A stretch of 56,161 nucleotides of DNA from Thermoplasmata archaeon (GCA_030038655.1 JASHSP010000062.1:1-56161); one strand, 5' to 3'. Counted from the first letter of the stretch, positions 10,036-20,491 are shown. The notes: generated by a model not told the origin, from the letters alone. Translations and numbers: made by a program.

Positions 10036-11661
10036 ATGAAGTCCATCGAGGAAGTCGCGACGAGCATCGGGTTCCGGCCGAGCGAACTGACCCCGGCCGG
10101 ACGCGGAGCGATGAAGGTGCCGGTCGCCCTCGTCCGGTCCCTGACGACCGGTTCGCGGCGGGGCTGCCTGGTGCTGGTCAGCGCGATGACGGCCACCGAG
10201 CACGGCGAAGGCAAGACGGTCGTCTCGGTCGGACTCGCGATGGCCCTGGAGCGACTGGGGCACCGGACGGTCGTCTGCCTGCGGCAGCCTTCCCTCGGTC
10301 CGGTCTTCGGGTCGAAGGGCGGGGCGACCGGCGGCGGACGGTCGACGGTCGAGCCGCGGACGGTCATCGACCTCGGCCTCACCGGCGACCTGGACGCGAT
10401 CGCGAACGCCCAGAACCTGATGGCGGCGCTCATCGACCATCACCTGTTCCGCGGGAACGCGCTCGGTCTCGCGGCGGACGCCCCCGTCTTCCCTCGAGCG
10501 TCGTCCATCGAGGACCGCTCGCTGCGGGACATCACGACCGGGCTCTCGGCGCCCGCCCCGGGATTTCCCCGGAAGGGCCAGTTCGTCGTGACCGCCGCGA
10601 CCGAGATCGCGGCGATCCATGCCTTGGCCGCGGACTACGGGGACCTGACCCGGCGGCTGGGCCGGATCCTCGTCGCGAAGAACGGGGCCGGTGCCCCCGT
10701 GCGGGCGAGCGACCTCGCCGCGGAGGGGTCCGTGGCCGCAATGCTCGCCACAGCGCTCGCGCCCAACCTCGTCCAGACCGCGGAGGGGACCGCGGCCTTC
10801 GTTCACGGGATCCCGTATGCCAACGTCGCCCACGGGACCTGCAGCCTGCTGTCGATGCAGGCGGGGGTCGCGCTCGGCGAGTTTTGCGTCGTGGAGGCGG
10901 GATTCGCCACCGAGCTCGGGGCCGAGAAGTTCGTCGACATCGTATCCCGGCAGACCCACCTGGACGCGAACGTCGGGGTCGTGGTCGCGACCGTCCGCGC
11001 GCTGCGCTACCACGGCGGCGTGGCCGAGGACGCCGTCTCGGCGGAGGCGGTCGGGCGGGGCCTCGCGAACCTCGAGCAGCATCTCGAGAACATGCGGCGG
11101 ATCGGTCTCGAGCCGGTCGTGGCGCTCAACCGGTTCCCGTCGGACTCGGCGGAGGAGCTGGACCGCGTGGCGCGGTTCTGCTCGGCGCGGAACGTTCCGT
11201 GCGCCGTCACCACCGTCTTCCGGGACGGCGGCGCGGGCGCGGAGGGGCTGGCGCGGCTCGTCCTCGAAGCGGCGGCGAAGCGCACGACGAGCCACCCGGT
11301 CTACCCCCCGACCGCGTCCGTGGAGGAGATCCTCAACCAGGTGGTGACCCAGTTCTACGGCGGCGCCTCGGTCGAGCTCTCGCCGGAGGCGGCGGCCGAC
11401 CTCGAGTCGATCCGAGCGATGGGCGAGGCGACCGGGCCGGTCTGCATCGCGAAGACGCCCCGCTCGCTCTCGGACGACGCCAAGAAGATCGGCCGGCCGA
11501 CCGGGTTCACGGTCCGCGTCCGTCGGCTGACCCGGTGGTCCGGCGCGGGATTCACGGTCGCCATCGTGGGCTCGATCGTGACCCTGCCGGGGATGCCGGA
11601 GCATCCCGCCACGGAGACCATCCGCCTCGCCGAGGACGGCGAGGTGGTCGGGCTCCGATAG
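10036..11661 (+). CDS. fhs: Formate--tetrahydrofolate ligase (divergent)
   Basis: EHGEGKTVVSVGLAMAL P-loop; LRQPSLGPVFGSKGGATGGGRS; FVHGIPYANVAHGTCS; VVEAGFATELGAEKFVDI. Confidence 0.9.
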   Translation: MKSIEEVATSIGFRPSELTPAGRGAMKVPVALVRSLTTGSRRGCLVLVSAMTATEHGEGKTVVSVGLAMALERLGHRTVVCLRQPSLGPVFGSKGGATGGGRSTVEPRTVIDLGLTGDLDAIANAQNLMAALIDHHLFRGNALGLAADAPVFPRASSIEDRSLRDITTGLSAPAPGFPRKGQFVVTAATEIAAIHALAADYGDLTRRLGRILVAKNGAGAPVRASDLAAEGSVAAMLATALAPNLVQTAEGTAAFVHGIPYANVAHGTCSLLSMQAGVALGEFCVVEAGFATELGAEKFVDIVSRQTHLDANVGVVVATVRALRYHGGVAEDAVSAEAVGRGLANLEQHLENMRRIGLEPVVALNRFPSDSAEELDRVARFCSARNVPCAVTTVFRDGGAGAEGLARLVLEAAAKRTTSHPVYPPTASVEEILNQVVTQFYGGASVELSPEAAADLESIRAMGEATGPVCIAKTPRSLSDDAKKIGRPTGFTVRVRRLTRWSGAGFTVAIVGSIVTLPGMPEHPATETIRLAEDGEVVGLR

Positions 11662-11812
11662 GGACAGCGCGCCGGGGCCACCGTCCGCCGCCCCGCCCCC
11701 GGGCGCGACGGACGGGGGCCGCCCGAGGGGGCTAGGTATTAACCGACGTCCGGATCGACCGGACGAACGGAACCCGGTCGGCGAACGCGGATTGGGCGAA
11801 CCGCGAACACCG

Positions 11813-13120
11813 ATGACCGAACCCGAGCCACCCGCCTCCCGGCCGAAACCCCCCGCGACGACCTTCGACGACTTGCCGCTGGACCCAAGGCTCCGCCTCG
11901 GCGTCCGGGCCATGGGGTACACGACGCCCACCCCGATCCAGGACCGGACGATCCCCACCGCCGTCCTGGGCCGCGACCTCATCGGCACGGCCCAGACCGG
12001 TACGGGGAAGACCGCCGCCTTTCTTCTGCCGACCCTCGAGCGACTCCTCGAGCTGCCCCCCGGCCGGATCTACGCGCTCGTCCTGACGCCCACGCGCGAG
12101 CTCGCCCTCCAGGCATCCGAGTTCGTCCGCCAGCTGGGCCACCACACGCGGATCCGCGGGGCGGCGGTGTACGGCGGCGTCGGCATGCTCGAGCAGGAGC
12201 GCGCCCTGCGGGGCCGGGCCGAGATCGTGGTCGCGACCCCCGGCCGCCTGCTCGATCACATGGGCCGGGGGTACGTCGACTTCTCCGCGCTGCGGATCCT
12301 CGTGCTGGACGAAGGCGACCGGATGCTCGACATGGGATTCCTGCCCGACGTGCGACGAATCCTTCGCACGCTGCCGACCGATCGCCAGACGATGCTGTTC
12401 TCGGCCACCATGCCGCCCGAGGTCGTCCGCCTCGCGCACGACTACCTGCGCGACCCCAAGATGGTCCACGTCGACCCGACGACGGTGGCCGCGGTCGGGG
12501 TCTCGCATATCGCGCTGCCCGTCCCTGCGACGCGCAAGACCGACCTTCTGGTCGAGCTCCTCCGGGACGTGACGATGTCGAGCGTGCTCGTGTTCGTCCG
12601 CACCAAGCACCGCGCGGACCGCCTCGTCGATCAGCTCGTGCACCGGGGCTTCGATGCCGGTGTCCTCCACGGCGGGCGGAGCCAGAACCAGCGGGTGCGC
12701 GCGCTCGACGACTTCCGCCGGGGGACCCACCGGCTCCTCGTCGCGACCGACATCGCCGCCCGGGGACTGGACGTCGAGGGCGTGAGCCACGTCATTAACT
12801 ACGATGTGCCGCACGAAGCCGAGACGTACGTGCACCGGGTGGGCCGGACCGCCCGGGCCCAGCGCCAGGGTGACGCCCTGACGCTCGTCTCGCCGGAAGA
12901 GGAGCCCGACTTCGCGCGCATCGAGCGGATGCTCGGGAACAAGATCCCCCGGTCGCAGATCCCCGGCTTCGACCTCACGGCGCCCCCGTCCCCGACGGGG
13001 GGCCGCCCGTCCTTCCGTCCGCAAGGACGGTCGGACCGGGGCCGACCCCCGCGCCGGGGGCCTCCTCCCGGAGACCGCCGACGGGGCGGCCGGTACCCCC
13101 CTCGCCGTTCCCGGTGGTAG
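11813..13120 (+). CDS. DEAD-box ATP-dependent RNA helicase
   Basis: AQTGTGKTAAFLLP, PTRELALQ, VLDEGDRMLDMGF (DEGD), SATMP, ARGLDVEGVSHVINYDVP, HRVGRTAR; R/G-rich C-terminus. TTG 11792 is an alternative start. Confidence 0.93.
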   Translation: MTEPEPPASRPKPPATTFDDLPLDPRLRLGVRAMGYTTPTPIQDRTIPTAVLGRDLIGTAQTGTGKTAAFLLPTLERLLELPPGRIYALVLTPTRELALQASEFVRQLGHHTRIRGAAVYGGVGMLEQERALRGRAEIVVATPGRLLDHMGRGYVDFSALRILVLDEGDRMLDMGFLPDVRRILRTLPTDRQTMLFSATMPPEVVRLAHDYLRDPKMVHVDPTTVAAVGVSHIALPVPATRKTDLLVELLRDVTMSSVLVFVRTKHRADRLVDQLVHRGFDAGVLHGGRSQNQRVRALDDFRRGTHRLLVATDIAARGLDVEGVSHVINYDVPHEAETYVHRVGRTARAQRQGDALTLVSPEEEPDFARIERMLGNKIPRSQIPGFDLTAPPSPTGGRPSFRPQGRSDRGRPPRRGPPPGDRRRGGRYPPRRSRW

Positions 13121-13151
13121 CGCCGGTTCCCCGGTCCCGGTCGGGCCCGCC

Positions 13152-14354
13152 CTACGGGGAGGGCGGCTCGTCGCGACCCGGCCACGCGGCGCCGACGAAC
13201 GGGAGACCGCTTCCCGTGTTGTAGAGGAGGACCCGCTCTCCCGCGCGGAGCCGCTGCTCCCGCACCAGCGAGGGCAGCGCCGCATAGGTCGCCGCGCCCT
13301 CGGGGGAGGCGGAGATGCCGTGACGCCGGGCGAGCTCCCCGACCGCCCGGGCGATCTCGGAATCGCTCACCGTGACGCCCGTGCCCCCGGACCCGCGTAC
13401 GGCTTCGAGGACGCGCTCGGAGGCGAACGGGGCGGGCACGAGGAGCCCCGGAGCGATCGTGGACGGCGATTCCCACGGTTCCGCCCGCGGGCTTCCCTCC
13501 CGGAGGGCGCGCACGATCGGGGCGCAACCCGCCGGCTGGACGGCGACCAGACGTGGGGCCTTCTCGAGGAGGCCGAGCTGCCGGAGCTCCGAGAACGCCT
13601 TGTACATCCCCACGAGCCCCGTGCCACCGCCGGTCGGATAGACGATCGCGTCGGGCATCCGGTCCGGGCTCATCCGCTCGTAGATCTCGAGCCCCATCGT
13701 CTTCTTTCCCTCCACGCGGTACGGTTCCCGCATCGTCGACATGTCGAACGATCCCGATCCCTGCTCGGCCCGCCGGGCCTCGGCCCCCACCTCCCGCAGG
13801 GTGCCCGGGAGGAGCCGGACCTCCGCGCCGTAGCCGCGCGCCGCGGCCTTCATCGGCGCCGGTGTGTCTTCCGGAAGGTAGATCCGTACCCGCACACCGG
13901 CCCGCGCCCCGTACGCGGCGAGGGCCACGCCGGCGTTGCCGGCGCTCGGGACGTACAACCGCCGGAGCCCGATCTCGCGGGCGCGCGAGACCGCGACGGC
14001 CATCCCGCGGGCCTTGAACGACCCGGTCGGAAGGCCGCCGTCATCCTTCAGCAGGAGATCGATCCCCGCGAACTCGGCTCCGGCGCCCAGCGGGATCACC
14101 GGCGTGGTCGGTTCGCCGAGCGACGCGATCGATTCGGTGGCGGCGACGGGAAGGAGCTCCGCGTACTTCCACAGCGACGGCTCACGGCCCGAAAGGCCCC
14201 TCCGCCAGGCGTTCGGCTCCAGCCGGTCCAGGTCGTAGGTCGCGAGCAGCGCCTGACCGCACGTGGGGCACACGCCGGCGGGACCGGCCGGATCCGCTCG
14301 AGTGCAGCAGGCGCGGCATTCGAGGTCGGAAAGAAGCGACCCGGTGGCCGACAT
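13152..14354 (-). CDS. Threonine synthase-family PLP enzyme
   Basis: Zn-ribbon-like CRACCTRADPAGPAGVCPTCG; LLLKDDGGLPTGSFKARGM PLP-lysine motif; PSAGNAGVALAAY; PTGGGTGLVGMYKAF. Confidence 0.85.
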   Translation of the reverse strand: MSATGSLLSDLECRACCTRADPAGPAGVCPTCGQALLATYDLDRLEPNAWRRGLSGREPSLWKYAELLPVAATESIASLGEPTTPVIPLGAGAEFAGIDLLLKDDGGLPTGSFKARGMAVAVSRAREIGLRRLYVPSAGNAGVALAAYGARAGVRVRIYLPEDTPAPMKAAARGYGAEVRLLPGTLREVGAEARRAEQGSGSFDMSTMREPYRVEGKKTMGLEIYERMSPDRMPDAIVYPTGGGTGLVGMYKAFSELRQLGLLEKAPRLVAVQPAGCAPIVRALREGSPRAEPWESPSTIAPGLLVPAPFASERVLEAVRGSGGTGVTVSDSEIARAVGELARRHGISASPEGAATYAALPSLVREQRLRAGERVLLYNTGSGLPFVGAAWPGRDEPPSP

Positions 14355-14520
14355 CGCCCGCCGCGTCCACGGGTGCGCGGAGGATAAGGACCGCGGGAAC
14401 GTCCCCGCCGTTCTCCCGTTATATCGCCCCCTCCGCTCGGGCCGGCGGCGGGCGCCCGGGGACGGCACGGGAGAGCGGAACCTTGCAACTCGATCCTCCC
14501 CGGGGGACCGTCCGACCGTG

Positions 14521-15489
14521 ATGATTCTCGCCGCGCTCCTGGTCCTCGTCTCGTTCGGCTTCGCGTTCAGCATCGGCGCGCACTACACGGGGGCGTGCGT
14601 GGGGATGCCGTATGCCGCCGGGGCCCTCAAGCTCTGGCCCGCGCTCGTCCTGATGGCGCCCCTCGCGTTCCTCGGCGCCGTCCTCGCGAGCGGGGGCGTC
14701 GAGGCGACGGTCGGCCACGGGATCCTTCGTTCCCCGACGATCGCGCTCGGCGTCGCCCTCGGGATCGTGACGGCGGCCGTCGTCCTGACGAGCGCGTACA
14801 ACTTCCTCACGATCCCCACGTCGACCATCCAGATCCTCGTCTTCTCCGTCGTGGGGTCGGGGCTCGCCGCGGGGTTGGCGATCGACTGGACGACGATCGG
14901 CGCGCTCCTCGTCCTCTGGGCGGTCGCGCCGTTCGCGGCGTTCGGGCTGGGGTTCGCCTTCACCCGCCTCGCGGACCGGTGGTGGCGGCCGGCCCGCGGC
15001 GTCGCCGCCCGGGGGCTGGGGCCGTACGGGCGGCTGGGCCTGGTCGCGGTCGGAGGCGCCGCCTCGTTCGCGATGGGCGCCAACGACGTCTCGAACGCCT
15101 CCGGCGCGTTCGTGATGACGGGCCTGTTCGGTCTTCTGCTGGCCGCGACCGTCGGGGGCATCGGCCTCGCGCTCGGGGTCCTCACTTGGGGAAAGCCGAT
15201 CCTCCGGACGGTGGCGTTCGACATCGTCGACCTCGATCCGCGGACCGCGACGACCGCGCAGCTGGCCCAGTCCACGGTCATTCTCGCGTCGGTGGCATTC
15301 GGGCTCTTCACGTCGATGAACCAGGCGTTGATCGGGGGGATGATCGGAGCGGGGCTGGCGCGCAACCGGCGTACCATCGCCTGGAAGACGGTCCGCGGGA
15401 TCCTGGTCGGGTGGGCCGCCGGTCCGATCTCCGGCGCCGTGCTGGGGTTCGCGATCACGTACGGGTTGATCGCGACCCACGTCGCATGA
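14521..15489 (+). CDS. PiT-family inorganic phosphate transporter
   Basis: About 10 TM; AFSIGAHYTGACVGMPYAAGAL and FAMGANDVSNASGAFV duplicated signature. Confidence 0.88.
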   Translation: MILAALLVLVSFGFAFSIGAHYTGACVGMPYAAGALKLWPALVLMAPLAFLGAVLASGGVEATVGHGILRSPTIALGVALGIVTAAVVLTSAYNFLTIPTSTIQILVFSVVGSGLAAGLAIDWTTIGALLVLWAVAPFAAFGLGFAFTRLADRWWRPARGVAARGLGPYGRLGLVAVGGAASFAMGANDVSNASGAFVMTGLFGLLLAATVGGIGLALGVLTWGKPILRTVAFDIVDLDPRTATTAQLAQSTVILASVAFGLFTSMNQALIGGMIGAGLARNRRTIAWKTVRGILVGWAAGPISGAVLGFAITYGLIATHVA

Positions 15490-15600
15490 TTCGACCTCCC
15501 GCCGTCGGAGCCCGGGTCGGGGGCCGGTCCCCGCGAGTTACCCTTGCGCTACCGAGCACTTAAGTTTCCCACCTATATCGAATTACCCGAGGTAATCACG

Positions 15601-16476
15601 ATGACCAATTCCGTGCGCTCGATAGTGCGCCGGTTCCCCGGCGTCCCGACCCTTGAGGGCGCGGGCGTTCGCCTGCGCCGCTCGTTCTCCAACAACGAAG
15701 TGCCGTTGTTCGACCCGTTCCTCCTGCTCGACCGGTTCGGGTCCGCCGATCCGGCCGACTACCTGGCCGGCTTTCCCTGGCATCCGCACCGCGGCATCGA
15801 GACGGTGACGTACGTACTGGAGGGCCGGGTCGAGCACGGCGACACTCTCGGGAACTCGGGTGTCATCGGCGCGGGGGACGTCCAGTGGATGAACTCCGGC
15901 AGCGGGATCATCCACCAGGAGATGCCCCAGCGCACGGAGAGCCCTCTCTCCGGTTTCCAGCTGTGGGTGAACCTGCCGGCCGCGGAGAAGATGTCCTCCC
16001 CCGCGTACCGGGGGCTCGGCGCGGCCGACCTGCCGGTCGTGCGGGCCGACACGGGCGCGGAGGTCCGGGTGGTCGCCGGGGTGCACGGCTCGGTCGAAGG
16101 CCCGGTGCGCGGGATCCCGGTCGACCCGTCCTACCTCGACGTGCGCCTGACACCGGAGGAGCTCTTCGAGAGCCCGGTGCCGTCGGGCTACACGGTGTTC
16201 GCCCACGCGATCGACGGCGCCGGTTCGGCGGACGGCGACGATATCCGACCGATCGCGCCCGGCGAGACCGTTCTGTTCGGAGCGGGCGGTCCGGTCCGGC
16301 TGCGTGCCGGGGACCGGGGGATGCGATTCCTCCTCGTGTCGGGACGCCCGCTGCACGAACCGGTCGCCTGGTACGGTCCGATCGTCATGAACACGCCGGC
16401 CCAGCTCACGGAGGCGGTGCGCGAACTCCGATCCGGTGCGTTCGTCAAGGACCCGCGGCCGGTCGTGGAGGAGTGA
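15601..16476 (+). CDS. Pirin family protein
   Basis: GAGVRLRRSF...LLDRFG...PWHPHRGIETVTYVLEGRVEHGDTLGNSGVIGAGDVQWMNSGSGIIHQEMP. Confidence 0.95.
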   Translation: MTNSVRSIVRRFPGVPTLEGAGVRLRRSFSNNEVPLFDPFLLLDRFGSADPADYLAGFPWHPHRGIETVTYVLEGRVEHGDTLGNSGVIGAGDVQWMNSGSGIIHQEMPQRTESPLSGFQLWVNLPAAEKMSSPAYRGLGAADLPVVRADTGAEVRVVAGVHGSVEGPVRGIPVDPSYLDVRLTPEELFESPVPSGYTVFAHAIDGAGSADGDDIRPIAPGETVLFGAGGPVRLRAGDRGMRFLLVSGRPLHEPVAWYGPIVMNTPAQLTEAVRELRSGAFVKDPRPVVEE

Positions 16477-17512
16477 GGCCCCTCGTCCCCGCGGTGAGCT
16501 CGCACAGGGCCCTCCGCAGGACCTCCGCGGACCGCCGAAGCTCCGCGACGGACAGGCGCTCGCGGTCGGTATGGTCGAGACGGGCGTCGCCCGGCCCGTA
16601 GGCCGCCCCCGGTATGCGCCACGCCGGAATCACGAGGTTGAGGTCGGAGGTACCGGATTTTCGCCACAGCGTCGGGGCGCCGCCCTGGGCCCGGATCGCC
16701 CCGGTAAGGGCCATGACCACGGGGTTGCCCCGGAGGACCTCCACCGGTTCGAACCGGGCGAGCACCCGCACCGAGGGCCGCCCGGCGCCGGGCCGCAGCA
16801 TCGCCTCCACCTCCCGGCTCGATAGGCCGGGGGGGATCCGGGCGTCCACGGTGACGCGGGCCTCCTCCGGGTCCGACCCCGGCCGGCTCTCGAAGCCGAT
16901 CGTCTTGGCGGAGAGCGACCGGAACGGGCTTTCCCCCCGGTGGGACGCGACCCGGGCCCGTACGGAACCGACCCAGTCGACCGCGTCGTCCGCGGTCGTG
17001 GGCTGCGGCGACGCGTAGTGGGTCCGGTGCCCGCGAAACGTCGCCTCGAGACGGAGCTCGCCCTTGTAGCCGATCGTCACCCCCTGCCACCCGCTCGGCT
17101 CCCCGACGATCACCGCGTCCGGCCGGCGGCCGCCGAGGAGGTGCCGCGCCCCCCGGCTGTCGGTCTCCTCCCCCACCGCCGCGACGACCCGGAACGTTCC
17201 CGGGCCGACGAACCCCCGTCCGGCGAGGAGGGCGGCCGCGATCGCCCCCTTGGCGTCGACCACGCCGCGACCGTGGACCTGGCCGCGGACACGGCGAACC
17301 GGCCGGTCCCCCTCGACGGTGTCGATGTGACCCAGGAACATGATCTCGGGGCGCCCGCGACCGCGCCACGCGACCCCGTTGCCCGCCGCATCGACCCGGG
17401 TCGCGTACCCGAGGGCCCGGGCGATCCCGACGAACGTCGACACGACCCGTGACTCGCGGCCGGAAGGGCTGTAGACCCTCGCGAGCCGCTCGAGCAGGAC
17501 CCCTTCATCCAT
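16445..17512 (-). CDS. lysK: [LysW]-lysine/ornithine hydrolase (M20 peptidase)
   Basis: MDEGVLLERLARVYSPSGRESRV...IMFLGHIDTVEGD...GVVDAKGAIAAAL...VGEETDSRGARHL; last gene of the LysW operon. Confidence 0.92.
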   Translation of the reverse strand: MDEGVLLERLARVYSPSGRESRVVSTFVGIARALGYATRVDAAGNGVAWRGRGRPEIMFLGHIDTVEGDRPVRRVRGQVHGRGVVDAKGAIAAALLAGRGFVGPGTFRVVAAVGEETDSRGARHLLGGRRPDAVIVGEPSGWQGVTIGYKGELRLEATFRGHRTHYASPQPTTADDAVDWVGSVRARVASHRGESPFRSLSAKTIGFESRPGSDPEEARVTVDARIPPGLSSREVEAMLRPGAGRPSVRVLARFEPVEVLRGNPVVMALTGAIRAQGGAPTLWRKSGTSDLNLVIPAWRIPGAAYGPGDARLDHTDRERLSVAELRRSAEVLRRALCELTAGTRGLTPPRPAAGP

Positions 17513-18665
17513 GCGCGACCGCCTCCGCCACGGCCTCGATCCCCCGGGCCCAGTCCGCTTCGTCGATGACGAGCGGAGGGAGGAGGCGGAGCACCGTCGA
17601 CCCGGCGGGGATCGCGAGGAACCCACGGGCCTCGAGGGACGCGAGGACGGGCGCGACCTTCTCGCGCAGTTCGAGCCCGATCATCATCCCCAGCCCGCGC
17701 ACCTCCCGAACCCGCTCCGGCGGCAGCGACCGGAACCGGTCGAACGCCAGACGTCCCAGACGTTCCGCCCGCTCCGGGAGGTGCTCGCGGACGACGAAGT
17801 CGAGCGCGGCGATCCCGGCCGCGCACGCCAGCGGGTTGCCCCCGAACGTGGAGTGGTGGCTGCCGCGGAACCGCGACTCCACCTCGGCGGTGGTGACGGT
17901 CGCGCCGACCGGCATCCCGCCGGCGAGCGACTTCGACAGCGCGAGGAGGTCCGGAACGACCCCCCAGCGCTCGAACGCGAACAGCCGGCCGGTCCGGCCG
18001 AGACCGGTCTGGACCTCGTCGAACCCGAGCAACGCACCGGACCGGTCGGCGGCGGCCCGTGCCGCCCGCAGGTACGCCTCGTCGGCGACGTGGACCCCCC
18101 CTTCCCCCTGCACTGGCTCGAGCAGAAGGAGGGCGGTCCGGTCGTCGACCGCCTTCTCGAGCGCCCCGGCGTCGTTGAACGGTACGTGGGCGAACTCGGG
18201 AACGAGCGGTTCGAACGGCTCGCGGAGCTCCCTTCTCCACGTGGCGCTGAGGGCGCCCAGGGTCCGGCCGTGGAAGCCCCGCATTGCCGCGACGATCTTG
18301 GGCCGGCCGGTCGCCGACCGGGCGATCTTGATGGCGGCCTCGATCGACTCGGTCCCCGAGTTGGAAAGGAAGACCCGCCCGAACGAGGGGGGGAGCAGTC
18401 CGAGCAGCTTCTGAAGGAACTCGGTCCGGACAGGGCTCGCGTAGCCGGATCCGAGATGGATCAGGCGGGCGGCCTGTTCCTGGATCGCCCGGACCACCGG
18501 AGGAGGCGACGCCCCGAGATTGCCGACCCCGTGGGTCGCCCCGAGGTCCACGTAGCGTCGGCCCTCCGCGTCCCAGAGGCTCGCCCCCTCGCCGCGCACG
18601 ATCGTCGGGCGGGGCCGGCCGCCCTCCCCGAACTCCGGGCCCCCGACCGTCTCGCCGGCGTTCAC
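17505..18665 (-). CDS. lysJ: [LysW]-aminoadipate/glutamate semialdehyde aminotransferase
   Basis: GTG start; VFLSNSGTESIEAAIKIAR, LLGFDEVQTGLGRTGRLFA, LSKSLAGGMPVGA. Confidence 0.93.
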   Translation of the reverse strand: MNAGETVGGPEFGEGGRPRPTIVRGEGASLWDAEGRRYVDLGATHGVGNLGASPPPVVRAIQEQAARLIHLGSGYASPVRTEFLQKLLGLLPPSFGRVFLSNSGTESIEAAIKIARSATGRPKIVAAMRGFHGRTLGALSATWRRELREPFEPLVPEFAHVPFNDAGALEKAVDDRTALLLLEPVQGEGGVHVADEAYLRAARAAADRSGALLGFDEVQTGLGRTGRLFAFERWGVVPDLLALSKSLAGGMPVGATVTTAEVESRFRGSHHSTFGGNPLACAAGIAALDFVVREHLPERAERLGRLAFDRFRSLPPERVREVRGLGMMIGLELREKVAPVLASLEARGFLAIPAGSTVLRLLPPLVIDEADWARGIEAVAEAVAHG

Positions 18666-19456
18666 CCGATCACCGTGCCCCCGCCGGCGAGCGCCCGCTC
18701 GACCGGGCGGTCGACGCTCGACGGCCCGATGACGACGCGGGGGACCCCGGCGCGCACGGCGTCGCGGGCGGCCAGGAGCTTCTTCCGCATCCGGCCGGCC
18801 GCGAGGGGAAGGGCGGCGTCGACCTCGTCGGGGCGCAGTCGGGGGATCACCGTGGCCGGGTCGTCCTTGTCCCGGAGGAGCCCGGGCACGTTGGTGAGCA
18901 GCACGAGGGCGGACGCGCCGAGCGCCCCGGCGACCGCGGCGGCGACCCCGTCGGCGTCGACGTTGACGATCTCGCCGGTCGCAGTCATCGCCGGAGGACC
19001 CACGACCGGGACGAGGCCGGCGGCCAGCAACGATCGGAGGAGCGGAACGTGGACCCGTTCCACGGTACCGGAAAGGTCGTCGGCGAGGTGGACGACCCGA
19101 CCGTCCATCACCGCGCGGGCGCCCGACTTGCGGCGCGCGACGAGGAGCCCGCCGTCGACGCCGGAAAGGCCCAGCGCGCGGACCCCCCGTCGCATCAGGG
19201 CCGCCACGAGGTCCGTTTGGACCTTCCCGGCGAGCGCCAGGACGACCACCTCGAGGTGCGCCGCGTCGCTGCGTCGCGAGACGACCCCGCTGGGGCTCGT
19301 GTAGTACTGGGGCGGCTGGCCGAGGGCCGTCGCCAGCCGGTCGACGGCGTCCGACCCGCCGTGCACGAGCACGTAGTCGGAGCGGGCGGCCAGGTCCGCG
19401 AGGACGGGGTCGGACGCGTTCCCGCTCGCGCCGCCCACCTTCACGACGATCGTCAC
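18662..19456 (-). CDS. lysZ: [LysW]-aminoadipate/glutamate kinase
   Basis: MTIVVKVGGASGN...VLVHGGSDAVDRLA...; ArgB-like amino acid kinase; GEIVNVDADGVAAAVAGAL. Confidence 0.93.
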   Translation of the reverse strand: MTIVVKVGGASGNASDPVLADLAARSDYVLVHGGSDAVDRLATALGQPPQYYTSPSGVVSRRSDAAHLEVVVLALAGKVQTDLVAALMRRGVRALGLSGVDGGLLVARRKSGARAVMDGRVVHLADDLSGTVERVHVPLLRSLLAAGLVPVVGPPAMTATGEIVNVDADGVAAAVAGALGASALVLLTNVPGLLRDKDDPATVIPRLRPDEVDAALPLAAGRMRKKLLAARDAVRAGVPRVVIGPSSVDRPVERALAGGGTVIG

Positions 19457-19465
19457 GCCGGGCTC

Positions 19466-20491
19466 CTACACGGGATGGAGGCCCAGGAAACCGAGCCCCG
19501 CGGTCTCGGGGAACCCGGCCCGCACGTTCAGGCACTGGACCGCGTTGCCGGCCGCCCCCTTCCCCAGGTTGTCGATCGCCGCCAGCGCCACGATCCGTTC
19601 CGCGTGAGGGTCGACCGCGAACCCGAGGTCGCAGTAGTTCGTCCCCGCGAGGATCTTCGGCTCCGGTTCGCGGTGGATCCCGTCCGCCTCGTGGACCAAG
19701 CGGACGAACGGTTCGTTCCCGTACGCCGCGCGGTAGGTGCGCCAGAGTTCCTTCTCGTCGACCGGTCGGGCCGAGAACGCGTGGACGGTGGTGAGGACCC
19801 CCCGGACCGCCTCCACCGCGTGGCAGGAGAGGGCGACGTGCGTGCCGGTCTCCTGCTCGATCTCCGCGGTGTGCCGGTGCCCGGTGGGGGCGTAGGCGCG
19901 CATGACGCCCGAGCGCTCGGCGTGCGACCCGGCCCGGCCCGGGTCCTGCCCGCTCGCGGACGAGCCGCTCTTGGCGTCGACGACGACCCGCTTCGGATCG
20001 ATCGTCCCCGACTTCGCGAGCGGGTGGATCGCCAGGGTCGCTGCGGTCGCGATGCATCCGGGCACGGCGATGAGCCGGGCGGTGCGGATCTTCTCCCGGT
20101 GCAGCTCGGGGAGGCCGAGCACGCTCTCCGCCAGCAGCTCGGGGTTCGGATGGTCGAAGCGGTAGTACTCCCGGTAGAGCGCCGGGTCCTTGAGGCGATA
20201 GTCCGCGGACAGGTCGACCACGATCCCGCCCACCTCCAGCAGCCCGGGGACGAGGGGGAGGGAGCCCCCGTGGGGCGTCGCGAGCATCGTGGCGTCCGCC
20301 GGCCGGAGCGCCGACCGGGGCGAGAAGACGAGCGAGGTCGCCTTCCGGAGGTTCGGGTGGGCGCGCGACACCGGTTTCCCGGCCATCGCGTCCGACGTGG
20401 CCTGGGTCACCTCGACCTCGGGGTGGCCGAGAAGGATCCGGAGCAGCTCGCCGCCCGTGTACCCCGAGGCCCCGACCACGGCGACCTTCAT
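19466..20491 (-). CDS. lysY: [LysW]-aminoadipyl/glutamyl phosphate reductase
   Basis: MKVAVVGASGYTGGELLRILLGHPEVEVTQATSD...VPGCIATAATLAIHPL; ArgC family. Confidence 0.94.
   Translation of the reverse strand: MKVAVVGASGYTGGELLRILLGHPEVEVTQATSDAMAGKPVSRAHPNLRKATSLVFSPRSALRPADATMLATPHGGSLPLVPGLLEVGGIVVDLSADYRLKDPALYREYYRFDHPNPELLAESVLGLPELHREKIRTARLIAVPGCIATAATLAIHPLAKSGTIDPKRVVVDAKSGSSASGQDPGRAGSHAERSGVMRAYAPTGHRHTAEIEQETGTHVALSCHAVEAVRGVLTTVHAFSARPVDEKELWRTYRAAYGNEPFVRLVHEADGIHREPEPKILAGTNYCDLGFAVDPHAERIVALAAIDNLGKGAAGNAVQCLNVRAGFPETAGLGFLGLHPV

Noticed and set aside
11813-13120. Possible defence-associated helicase
   Set aside because: Typical stand-alone DEAD-box RNA helicase; neighbours are metabolic, with no nuclease, toxin or methylase partner.
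18666-20057. N-terminal half of the 850-aa minus-strand ORF ending in LysJ
   Set aside because: Same-strand alternate frame over lysZ/lysY; LysJ begins at GTG 18665 overlapping the lysZ stop.
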